From NCBI GenBank assembly GCA_947384095.1, contig CANDFU010000169.1, positions 1-5,086 of the forward strand: a stretch of 5,086 nt of DNA. Reading direction: 5' to 3'. Shown piece after piece: positions 1 to 5,086 of this stretch. Both the position numbers and the translations under genes were made by a program. Each line of letters starts with the position of its first letter. Position 1 is the first letter of the stretch. Source of the stretch: an uncultured Roseburia sp. Its GTDB lineage: Bacteria > Bacillota > Clostridia > Lachnospirales > Lachnospiraceae. The notes under the pieces were generated by a model. The model saw only the letters and a program-made list of their open reading frames with translations, had not been told where the DNA came from and did no database searches.

Positions 1-985
1 CCATCACACCCAGAATCGAGCTCTGTCTGTAGTTGTCTGAATTTGCCTTCATGGCAAGCCGGTAAATACCTGCCACCTTCGGCTTTCGTTCCAGAATCTG
101 CTCTGCAATAAAATCCTTCCGCGTCTTATTCGCGTCAACAATCGCCCCCATAATATTGTTCGGAATATCGTTGTAATTGGCCAGAAGCTGCTTCGTATCC
201 TTTGGCAGACAATACCCGCCATACCCGAAGGAAGGATTATTGTAATGCATGCCGATCCGCGGGTCCAGCCCGATTCCCTCGATAATCTGCCTGGCATCCA
301 GCCCCTTCATCTCCGCAAACGTATCCAGTTCATTAAAAAAAGACACTCTCAATGCCAGATAGGTATTTGCAAACAGTTTTACCGCTTCCGCCTCGGTCAG
401 ATTCGTCAAAAGCGTCGGTATTTCCTCTTTTATGGCGCCTTCTTTCAACAGTCCTGCGAAACGCTCCGCCTCCTTTTTCATCCGCACGTCCCCTGCAATC
501 GAACCCACAATAATCCGGGACGGATAAAGGTTGTCCTTTAACGCCTGTCCTTCTCTTAAAAACTCGGGAGAAAATAAAATCTGTTCCGTGTGATACTTCC
601 TGCAGACCGCTTCCGTATAGCCGACCGGAACCGTCGATTTGATCACCATCACCGCCTGCGGGTTTACCTCCCTGACAAGCTCGATCACCGCTTCCACGGA
701 GGATGTGTCGAAATAATTCTTCTTCTCATCATAATTCGTCGGCGTGGAGATAACGACAAACTCTGCGCCGCGATACGCCGATCTGGCATCCGTGGTCGCC
801 GTAAGGTCTAAATCGGCGTTCGCAAGATAATCCTCAATCTCTTTATCTGCCAGCGGCGATTTTCTGCAGTTAATCATCGCAGCTTTCTCTTCGATTATGT
901 CGACGGCATGTACCTGATGATGCTGCGCCAGTAAGATGGCATTGGACAGACCGACGTAACCGGTACCCGCAATTGCAATTTTCAT
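1..985 (-). CDS. ugd: UDP-glucose 6-dehydrogenase, HasB type (C-terminus cut off by window edge)
   Basis: This cytosolic enzyme oxidises UDP-glucose to UDP-glucuronate with two NAD+, feeding capsule, exopolysaccharide or teichuronic acid synthesis. The frame reads without a stop from the ATG at 985 to the window edge (328 codons). Visible parts are the Rossmann nucleotide loop GTGYVG at residues 7-12, an STP motif at 80-82, KSTVPVG at 116-122, SPEFLREG at 139-146, the helix segment [16 protein letters not shown] at 198-213 carrying Lys203 and Asn207, and the catalytic loop [11 protein letters not shown] at 253-263 with nucleophile Cys259. The match to remembered Streptococcus pyogenes HasB is close throughout (same catalytic Cys/Lys/Asn set, same [18 protein letters not shown] block). 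That protein is about 400 residues, so roughly 70 C-terminal residues should lie outside the window. The start is set by conservation of MKIAIAG; the nearest purine-rich stretch (GGAAAGG, 1001-1007) is a long 15 nt upstream, so initiation may be weak. It is transcribed divergently from the deacetylase gene. The biosynthetic family is secure; which polymer it serves cannot be seen. Confidence 0.95.
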   Translation of the reverse strand, partial: MKIAIAGTGYVGLSNAILLAQHHQVHAVDIIEEKAAMINCRKSPLADKEIEDYLANADLDLTATTDARSAYRGAEFVVISTPTNYDEKKNYFDTSSVEAVIELVREVNPQAVMVIKSTVPVGYTEAVCRKYHTEQILFSPEFLREGQALKDNLYPSRIIVGSIAGDVRMKKEAERFAGLLKEGAIKEEIPTLLTNLTEAEAVKLFANTYLALRVSFFNELDTFAEMKGLDARQIIEGIGLDPRIGMHYNNPSFGYGGYCLPKDTKQLLANYNDIPNNIMGAIVDANKTRKDFIAEQILERKPKVAGIYRLAMKANSDNYRQSSILGVM

Positions 986-1081
986 AATAGTAACCCGTAT
1001 CCTTTCCACCGCTCCGCAGCCAGTAAGCTGCAGACACACATTCTCCATATCGTATATGTTTCTATCATTCGCATCTCATTA

Positions 1082-1110
1082 ATACTACCATCTTATGGTA
1101 TTTGATGCAA
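1082..1110 (-). promoter_or_regulatory. Candidate weak promoter for the UDP-glucose dehydrogenase gene
   Basis: Read on the minus strand, TTGCAT (1105-1110) and TAGTAT (1082-1087) are separated by 17 bp, matching the -35 and -10 consensus at 3 of 6 and 4 of 6 positions. This would give a leader of about 90 nt before the ATG at 985. The perfect inverted repeat TACCAT-CTT-ATGGTA (1086-1100) fills most of the spacer and touches the -10, a placement expected of a repressor site. The promoter match is poor, so this is tentative. Confidence 0.3.
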
Positions 1111-1138
1111 GAACGATGTTTTTCTTCCAGCCATACTG

Positions 1139-1168
1139 ACGACAGATTTATCCGGGGTCCAGTATAAT
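1139..1168 (+). promoter_or_regulatory. Candidate sigma-A promoter for the deacetylase gene
   Basis: A perfect -10 box TATAAT lies at 1163-1168, preceded at an 18 bp spacing by ACGACA (1139-1144), which matches the TTGACA -35 consensus at 4 of 6 positions. Transcription would start near 1175, leaving a leader of about 55 nt before the deacetylase ATG at 1230. That leader contains the CTGTCA-G-TGACAG palindrome. The -10 is convincing and the -35 only fair. Confidence 0.55.
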
Positions 1169-1189
1169 TCCGGAAATACACGGCATATA

Positions 1190-1223
1190 CTGTCAGTGAC
1201 AGAGAAAACGGGAGATTTGACAG
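1190..1223. repeat. TGACAG palindrome plus third direct copy (possible operator)
   Basis: CTGTCA-G-TGACAG (1190-1202) is a perfect inverted repeat with 6-bp arms and a single central base. A third copy of TGACAG at 1218-1223 begins 21 bp after the second arm, close to two helical turns. All lie between the predicted transcription start and the deacetylase start codon. This could be a binding site for a dimeric regulator or a small RNA stem, but short palindromes also occur by chance. Confidence 0.35.
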
Positions 1224-1229
1224 ACTCAG

Positions 1230-2000
1230 ATGATACTGATTCGCGTTCGAAATAAAAAAACAGGAAAACAGCCGGAAAACAGGGTTTTTTTCGCCGTTCT
1301 GCTCTGCTGCGCGGCGCTTGGCGCATATCTGGCGATAACAGGCCGGCCTTCAGACAGCGCCACTGCCGTCCTGCCTGTTGCCGCAGACCTCACGCATTCT
1401 GGCAGAGCCGCTGCCGCCCCGGAAGGCGCCGCCGCCCTGTCGGACGCAAAAAAAATTGCCATTACATTCGACGACGGCCCCAACGCCGATTACACGCAGA
1501 CGCTTCTGGACGGCTTAAAAGAGCGCAATGTGAAAGCGACTTTCTTCCTTCTGGGCAAAGAGGTCGTCAGATATCCTGAAATCGTACAACAAATCCATGA
1601 AGGCGGCCATCTGATCGGAACCCACTCTTACGAACATGTCAATCTCAGCAACCTGAGCGATACGGCTGCCATAGAACAGGTAAATAAGACAAACACTGCT
1701 ATTTTTGACATCACGGGAGAATACCCGGAATATATCCGTCCGCCGTTCGGCTGCTGGAAGTGCAATCTCGACTACGAGACGACCATGATCGAAGTGCTCT
1801 GGGACGTAGATCCTCTGGACTGGAAGACGAGCAATTCAGATGTAATTGCAAAACGGGTGACGTCAAAAGTTCAGGAAAATGATATTATCCTGCTGCACGA
1901 CGCCTCAGAATCTTCCGTAAAAGCCGCCTTAAAGATTATCGACGAATTACAGGGGCAGGGATATATGTTTGTGACGGTGGATGAAATTTTATTTGACTGA
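1230..2000 (+). CDS. Membrane-anchored polysaccharide deacetylase (NodB domain, carbohydrate esterase family 4)
   Basis: This 256-residue protein should remove N- or O-acetyl groups from an extracytoplasmic glycan such as peptidoglycan or a secreted polysaccharide. A basic N-terminus (residues 1-18) precedes one hydrophobic segment (about 19-37) with no clear cleavage site, then an Ala-rich linker (about 41-72), so an N-in signal anchor is likely. The NodB domain spans about 74-256 with every family motif: TFDDGP (79-84, catalytic base Asp81 and metal ligand Asp82), the HxxxH metal pair His132 and His136 in GTHSYEH, RPPFG (170-174), DPLDW (194-198) and LLHD (221-224, catalytic His223). Unusually RPPFG is followed at once by CWKC (175-178), a CxxC placed beside the active site and outside the membrane. 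The ATG at 1230 is the first start after an in-frame stop at 1218-1220; GGGAG at 1210-1214 is a weak site 15 nt upstream. Runs of 7 T (1285-1291) and 8 A (1448-1455) in this gene are in frame. Substrate is unknown. Confidence 0.93.
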   Translation: MILIRVRNKKTGKQPENRVFFAVLLCCAALGAYLAITGRPSDSATAVLPVAADLTHSGRAAAAPEGAAALSDAKKIAITFDDGPNADYTQTLLDGLKERNVKATFFLLGKEVVRYPEIVQQIHEGGHLIGTHSYEHVNLSNLSDTAAIEQVNKTNTAIFDITGEYPEYIRPPFGCWKCNLDYETTMIEVLWDVDPLDWKTSNSDVIAKRVTSKVQENDIILLHDASESSVKAALKIIDELQGQGYMFVTVDEILFD

Positions 2001-2089
2001 TATACCATACCGGGCAGTATAAGAAGAACGTTATCAGAGTCAGACAGAGAATACACCATATATACCAATGATATAAAAGGAGAGCAGTT
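2001..2089 (+). other. Short intergenic gap with strong ribosome binding site
   Basis: This 89 bp gap is A+T rich and shows no convincing terminator after the deacetylase gene, so read-through into the next gene is possible. AAAGGAG at 2076-2082 sits 7 nt before the ATG at 2090, by far the best ribosome binding site on the plus strand of this window. It marks 2090 as a genuine ancestral start despite the broken frame behind it. Confidence 0.6.
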
Positions 2090-2592
2090 ATGAAAAAAAC
2101 CTCAAAATGCGGCTGACAGCCTTTCTTTCCATTGTCATGGTTTTGTCTGCCGTCATCACACTTTTTTACCAACGGCGGCGACCGCTGTATCCGCTTCATC
2201 CTCCAGCCCTTTTCTGACCTGGTACTGGGGCGACAACGACATTTATTTCTGTATCCGCCACCCCCGGCAAGGTTACCATCAGGGTCAAAAAGAAACTGGA
2301 CGCGAGCCAGATTCTGGCGATCCGGATCATTAACAGCACAGATGAAAATCTTGCCCTTTCCGGAACAACGACAGCGTATTTTAACATGACGCTCTACGAC
2401 AAAAAAGACAGCTCGTCGATCAATTATTGCAAAGGGCAGATGAAAAAAGGAAGCGATACGCTGACACTGATTCCTTATCAGCGTAAGAACAACATGATTC
2501 TCAGGAAAGCCCGGCTGAAGAAAGGGCATTCCTACTATCTGGAATACTCCCGGACAGGCTGGACAAAGGGCAAAACGGTTAAAGTAAAATAA
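2090..2592 (+). pseudogene. Small secreted protein of unknown function, broken by three single-base frameshifts
   Basis: As given, translation from the ATG at 2090 stops after eight codons (TGA 2114-2116). Adding one A to the run of seven (2093-2099), adding one T to the run of six (2162-2167) and removing one T from 2246-2248 restores a single 167-residue protein ending at TAA 2590-2592. The reconstruction is persuasive. It has a strong ribosome binding site, a lysine-rich n-region (MKKNLKMR), a hydrophobic core (about 10-28) and an AVSA signal peptidase site near residue 36. A Ser-rich stretch, a TWYWGDND block (44-51) and a lysine-rich C-terminal region of about 105 residues with alternating hydrophobic residues follow, the last possibly a beta-sandwich. 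An alternative reading keeps one frame from 2107 and accepts one in-frame stop (TGA 2215-2217), but it yields an Arg/Pro-rich stretch in place of the signal peptide end. The protein is not recognised. It may be a decaying gene, or intact with assembly errors at homopolymers. It could share the deacetylase transcript. Confidence 0.75.
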
Positions 2593-2625
2593 TAAAATCG
2601 GGCAGGGATTCCCTTCCCCTGCCCG
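2585..2625 (-). terminator. Intrinsic terminator of the minus-strand ABC operon
   Basis: CGGGCAGGG (2599-2607) and CCCTGCCCG (2617-2625) form a perfect 9-bp G+C-rich stem with a 9-nt loop. Read on the minus strand it is followed by ATTTTATTATTTT, the U-rich tail of a Rho-independent terminator, which overlaps the last codons and stop of the plus-strand gene. Downstream on the plus strand there is no T run, so it should act mainly on the transcript coming from the ABC permease gene, about 140 nt past its stop codon. Confidence 0.8.
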
Positions 2626-2766
2626 CCGCGCCGCACTCCTGCGCCGGAGCGCGGCTGCTTCGACAACGTATCTCTTTAACGATTCCACTCTGCAGACCGC
2701 GCCTTCCGCTATCGTTGAGCCAGCCGCCATTTCTGTCGTCCGGCTCAATCGCTTTCTGTTCCCGCA
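2626..2766 (-). other. G+C-rich structured 3' untranslated region
   Basis: This stretch between the permease stop and the terminator holds no gene. It carries two further inverted repeats: GCCGCGC (2625-2631) with GCGCGGC (2649-2655), which shares one base with the terminator stem and encloses an inner CTCC/GGAG pairing, and TTGAGCC (2715-2721) with GGCTCAA (2742-2748), 7-bp arms around a 20-nt loop. Neither is followed by a T run on either strand. They may stabilise the operon's 3' end. Frames open across it are Arg/Cys/Pro-rich shadows. Confidence 0.5.
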
Positions 2767-3951
2767 TCAGATATACATAATCTTCTCGCTGTCAAAAATC
2801 TTTGCCAGCACTGCAGCCATGACCATCGTATATACAATATTGCAGCCTATTGTCACCGCAAGGTTTACCGGCAGGGCCGAGAACGAAAAGATCCCGTTTA
2901 AACACTGCACGCTGTTGTAAAACGGTATCAGGTACAGATAGGTCGCCGACGGCGCCCCGTCTCCGAACATCGACGTCACACCGACCACCATAACGATGAT
3001 CATCAGCGGCGTCGCCAATGCCCCCGCCTCCTTAACGCTCTTTGCAACCCCCGAGAGAATCGAGATCACACCGATAATCACCAGGACCGTAGATAATATG
3101 ACAAGCAGCGTCATCACGTAATCCATGCCGCCGTACACCCCGGCGTCCATGCCGCCTGTAGCCCCGCCGAGCATTTTGGGAATGGCAAGCATCGTGCCCA
3201 CAAAACTGGAGACGCCTCCCAGCAGGCCGATCACGCTCAGGCTCAAGATCTTGCCTGCGGCAAGCTCACTCCGTTTCACCGGCGTCACGAGCAGCGTCGC
3301 GATCGTTCCGCGCTCCTTCTCACCCGCAATCGATTCCGGCGCGATTGAGAGACAGGCGCTGAACAAAAACGACATCAGAAGCATCGGCAGAAGCATCGAA
3401 AAAAACTGTCCTGTCATATCGCGCTCCGTAGCCATATCATAGCGCTTTTCCGCGTCCGCATTGACGTCAAACTTATTCGCCATGGACGTCTCATATTGTT
3501 CCAGAACCCCGCAGATTGTATCGTAAGCCGTACCGGACTCCGTAAATACGGAATTGTAATAAATCTCTACCTGCGGCGCAGCCTCCTGCGACGTCAGTGA
3601 ATCATATGCCGCCACCTTTTCGTCAAACCCTTCCGGAAAAATCACGAGAAGCTCCGTCTCCTGCGCCTCAATCTGTGATTTCAGCGACTCCACATCCGCC
3701 AGATCTGTTTCTGTCACCGCCAGATCCTGCTGTGACTTCAGCTGCGCAAGAGAATCCGGAAGATTCACGGTATGTATCTCGTAAACGTGATCGGCCGCCG
3801 TCAAAAACTGATCGGCCATCGCACTCCCCATAAAAGAGTACAGAACATAAATCATAAGCCCCGGCAGCAGCACCGTGGAAAATACCATGCGTTTATCCCC
3901 GAAAAAACGGGCAAATTCCTTTTTCATAATTGTAATCAGTCGAATGCTCAC
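2767..3951 (-). CDS. ABC-2 type transporter permease, NatB-like
   Basis: This 394-residue integral membrane protein is the channel-forming half of an ABC exporter with the ATPase encoded just upstream. Its plan is that of the NatB/YhaP branch of ABC-2 permeases. A cytoplasmic N-terminus (MKKEFARFFGDKR) leads into one membrane helix (about 22-42), a large extracytoplasmic domain (about 43-182), then five more hydrophobic segments (about 183-203, 233-256, 278-300, 311-328 and 364-385). The cytoplasmic loop AGEKERGTIATLLVTPVKRSE (from 209) is the conserved coupling motif of the family. The start is GTG at 3951; GAAGG lies 9 nt upstream, whereas the internal ATG at 3925-3927 (before KKEF) has no ribosome binding site. 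The GTG overlaps the ATPase stop as GTGA, a 4-bp overlap implying coupled translation and stoichiometric production. NatAB of Bacillus exports Na+, but related pairs export peptides or antimicrobials, so the substrate cannot be assigned. Confidence 0.92.
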   Translation of the reverse strand: MSIRLITIMKKEFARFFGDKRMVFSTVLLPGLMIYVLYSFMGSAMADQFLTAADHVYEIHTVNLPDSLAQLKSQQDLAVTETDLADVESLKSQIEAQETELLVIFPEGFDEKVAAYDSLTSQEAAPQVEIYYNSVFTESGTAYDTICGVLEQYETSMANKFDVNADAEKRYDMATERDMTGQFFSMLLPMLLMSFLFSACLSIAPESIAGEKERGTIATLLVTPVKRSELAAGKILSLSVIGLLGGVSSFVGTMLAIPKMLGGATGGMDAGVYGGMDYVMTLLVILSTVLVIIGVISILSGVAKSVKEAGALATPLMIIVMVVGVTSMFGDGAPSATYLYLIPFYNSVQCLNGIFSFSALPVNLAVTIGCNIVYTMVMAAVLAKIFDSEKIMYI

Positions 3952-4724
3952 AATACTTTACCTTCCATTTCCGCATAAATATCAAAAAACTTATCCTCCA
4001 GTGACTTTTCTGCCGTCAGATTCTCCAAGGTGTCACAGACCGCCATCTTTCCGCTCACAATGATCCCGACACGGTCGCAGATTTTTTCAATCAGACTGAA
4101 GATATGCGTCGAGACAATAATCGTCCGCCCCTCCGCTTTCAGCTCCTGTAAAAAATCCGTAACAACCCTGGCAGTAATCACGTCAAGCCCGTTGGTCGGC
4201 TCGTCAAAAATAATCGTCTGCGGGTCATGTACCATCGAAATGACAAGCGATACCTTCTGTTTCATTCCGGTCGACAGATTCGCAACTTTTACCCCGGCAA
4301 AATCACTCACACCGAACCGGTCGAACAGCCTCCTTTTTCGCTCATCGCGCTCTGCCGGCGCCACGCCGTGCAGCTCGGAAAAAAAGTCGAACAGGTAATC
4401 CGGTGTAAAAAACTCCTCCAGCTTCAGCTCGCTCGTTAAAAACGCAATCTTGCTGCGCACTCCGTTCGGGTCTGTGATAATACTGCTCCCCTCAATGACG
4501 GCGTCTCCCGCGTCTGGCCTGATCAGCGTCGCAAGCATCCTGAGCGTCGTCGTCTTTCCCGCGCCGTTGGGGCCAAGGAGCCCGAAAACCTCTCCCCGGT
4601 ATGCACAGAATGAGAGACGGTCCACCGCTGTTTTTGTCTTCGCCGTCGTCTTTTCCAGCTTCTGCTGTTTTTTCGACAGCTTAAATGTTTTGCTAAGCTC
4701 CTGCGCTTTCAGCATTTCTTCCAT
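3948..4724 (-). CDS. ABC transporter ATP-binding protein, NatA-like
   Basis: This 258-residue cytoplasmic ATPase powers the ABC-2 permease encoded next to it. The nucleotide-binding domain is complete: Walker A GPNGAGKTT (51-59), signature LSTGMKQKVSL (150-160), Walker B IIFDEPTNGLD (171-181, catalytic Glu175) and switch-histidine STH (205-207). At the usual Q-loop position the sequence is AFLTSELKL (94-102), with Ser98 where most families have Gln. I believe this is common among NatA-type proteins but cannot verify it. A lysine-rich insertion (about 15-32, KLSKKQQKLEKTTAKTKT) separates the first strand from TAVDRLSF, where many ABC ATPases have only a short turn. The start at 4724 is fixed by GGAGG six nt upstream. 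The gene follows the DUF4190-like gene after 33 bp and overlaps the permease gene by 4 bp, so the three probably share a transcript. The last 15-20 residues lie past the core fold. ATPase function is secure and the cargo is unknown. Confidence 0.95.
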   Translation of the reverse strand: MEEMLKAQELSKTFKLSKKQQKLEKTTAKTKTAVDRLSFCAYRGEVFGLLGPNGAGKTTTLRMLATLIRPDAGDAVIEGSSIITDPNGVRSKIAFLTSELKLEEFFTPDYLFDFFSELHGVAPAERDERKRRLFDRFGVSDFAGVKVANLSTGMKQKVSLVISMVHDPQTIIFDEPTNGLDVITARVVTDFLQELKAEGRTIIVSTHIFSLIEKICDRVGIIVSGKMAVCDTLENLTAEKSLEDKFFDIYAEMEGKVL

Positions 4725-4730
4725 AAAAAT

Positions 4731-4747
4731 CCTCCGTTTGAAAACGG
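4731..4747 (-). promoter_or_regulatory. ABC ATPase ribosome binding site overlapped by a small hairpin
   Basis: On the minus strand GGAGG (4731-4735) sits six nt before the ATPase ATG and fixes that start. Its first two G bases are also the end of a CCGTTT-TC-AAACGG inverted repeat (4734-4747). The two-base gap means at most a four-pair stem with a six-base loop, so occlusion of the site would be mild. Confidence 0.5.
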
Positions 4748-4757
4748 GCCGGAAGCT

Positions 4758-5086
4758 TTATAAAAACTCTTCCTGGTCGCCGCTATAGAAATCATCATGA
4801 TAATCATTGTAATAATCATAATAATCATAATAGTCATTATAATAATCGCTGTATTCCACGCCCATATAAAACATGACGACGTAAAAAACAATCGTAAACA
4901 GGATGGAAAGCGCCGCCGTCACAATTCCTCCGATCGCCAGCCCTTTTTTCTCACTCTTTACAATCTGAATGATTCCGAAAATAATAGCCAGAATCCCCGT
5001 CAGCCAGTTTATGCAGGTACAGAACAAAAGAAGGGACAGGATCCCTAAGACCAGGGATGCAATCCCGAATCCGACGCTCTCATTCT
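4758..5086 (-). CDS. DUF4190-like small membrane protein with Tyr/Asp-rich repeat tail (5' end outside window)
   Basis: The frame is open from the window edge (first full codon 5084-5082) to TAA at 4758-4760, giving 108 visible residues; the true start lies outside the window. A TTG at 5025-5027 is in frame but lies inside a hydrophobic segment and is not the start. The visible part opens with VGFGIASLVLGILSLL (4-19), a Gly-rich helix typical of DUF4190-type proteins. A second segment follows (about 28-42, containing GILAIIFGII), then a basic turn KSEKKGLAIGG (43-53) and a long third hydrophobic segment (about 49-74). The last 32 residues form a low-complexity acidic aromatic tail with 11 Tyr and 8 Asp in DYY/DYYN units. 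DUF4190-like proteins have no firmly established function. Position as the upstream partner of an ABC ATPase and permease, with a 33-bp gap, suggests an accessory role in that transport module, which is inference. Family assignment is by eye. Confidence 0.8.
   Translation of the reverse strand, partial: NESVGFGIASLVLGILSLLLFCTCINWLTGILAIIFGIIQIVKSEKKGLAIGGIVTAALSILFTIVFYVVMFYMGVEYSDYYNDYYDYYDYYNDYHDDFYSGDQEEFL
4791..4847 (-). repeat. In-frame GAT/TAT/TAC/AAT codon repeat encoding the Tyr/Asp tail
   Basis: Fifty-seven bases read on the minus strand as a string of GAT, TAT, TAC, AAT and GAC codons plus one CAT, with an imperfect 9-base unit (GATTATTAT) repeated several times. It codes for 19 consecutive residues made only of Asp, Tyr, Asn and one His. 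Because the unit is a multiple of three, slippage would lengthen or shorten the tail without breaking the frame. Confidence 0.85.

Noticed and set aside
1217..1222. A perfect TTGACA hexamer just before the deacetylase start as a -35 box
   Set aside because: No -10-like sequence lies 16-18 bp downstream, and transcription would begin inside the coding region. The TATAAT at 1163-1168 is the better promoter.
2001..2020. A terminator after the deacetylase gene (ATAC...GTAT)
   Set aside because: Only four pairs with no following T run, too weak to call.
2132..2389. An 85-codon plus-strand frame overlapping the broken gene
   Set aside because: It is the third, wrong frame through the same region: Arg/Pro-rich, no ribosome binding site and no signal features.
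2386..2592. A separate 68-residue gene starting at the ATG at 2386
   Set aside because: The same frame runs open upstream to 2218 with sensible protein sequence and there is no ribosome binding site before 2386, so it is the 3' part of the frameshifted gene.
1936..2748. A 270-codon open frame on the minus strand across the end of the deacetylase gene and the broken secreted gene
   Set aside because: Its product is rich in Arg, Cys and Pro with no recognisable motif, its start would be a TTG without a ribosome binding site, and it is antisense to a better-supported deacetylase end and a signal-peptide gene.
3125..3442. Plus-strand open frames opposite the ABC permease and ATPase genes (also 4030-4398 and 4450-4788)
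   Set aside because: They are antisense shadows with Pro/Ser/Arg-rich products, no ribosome binding sites and no motifs, while the minus-strand genes have complete family motifs.
4791..4850. A possible short CRISPR-like or iteron repeat in the A+T-rich stretch
   Set aside because: The units are contiguous without spacers, in a multiple of three, and encode a protein tail in frame.
4797..5048. An Ile/Val-rich plus-strand frame opposite the DUF4190-like gene
   Set aside because: Its poly-Ile start is simply the reverse complement of the Tyr/Asp codon repeat, and the minus-strand reading gives coherent membrane helices.

Overview
The window looks like ordinary chromosomal DNA from a low-to-mid GC Gram-positive anaerobe, most likely a clostridial/Lachnospiraceae-type Firmicute. 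The evidence is AGGAGG-type ribosome binding sites, a short membrane-anchored NodB deacetylase with the DPLDW signature, a NatA/NatB-style ABC pair with a DUF4190-like partner, and a Gram-positive signal peptide style (VMVLSAVITLF...). The taxonomic call is an inference from protein style, not a search result.

Layout, left to right. (1) Positions 1-985, minus strand: the first 328 codons of a HasB-type UDP-glucose 6-dehydrogenase whose C-terminus lies outside the window. (2) Positions 986-1229: a divergent intergenic region with a good plus-strand promoter, a weak minus-strand promoter and two small perfect palindromes. (3) Positions 1230-2000, plus strand: a membrane-anchored polysaccharide deacetylase with all its catalytic motifs. 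(4) Positions 2090-2592, plus strand: a small secreted protein gene with a strong ribosome binding site. Its frame is broken by three single-base indels at short A or T runs; correcting them gives a clean 167-residue exported protein. (5) Positions 2593-2766: a G+C-rich stretch of inverted repeats. It includes an intrinsic terminator for the minus-strand operon, whose U-rich tail overlaps the 3' end of the broken gene. (6) Positions 2767-5086, minus strand: a compact operon read from right to left. It contains a DUF4190-like small membrane protein with a Tyr/Asp repeat tail (5' end outside the window), an ABC ATPase, and an ABC-2 permease that overlaps the ATPase gene by 4 bp.

Functionally there are two themes. 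The left half is envelope polysaccharide chemistry: UDP-glucuronate supply and deacetylation of an extracytoplasmic glycan, the two genes being divergently transcribed. The right half is a NatAB-like efflux module. No new defence system, CRISPR array, mobile element or RNA gene was recognised. The points most worth a second look are the triply frameshifted secreted gene, the Tyr/Asp repeat tail on the DUF4190-like protein, the palindromes in the divergent promoter region, and a CxxC inside the deacetylase active-site region.
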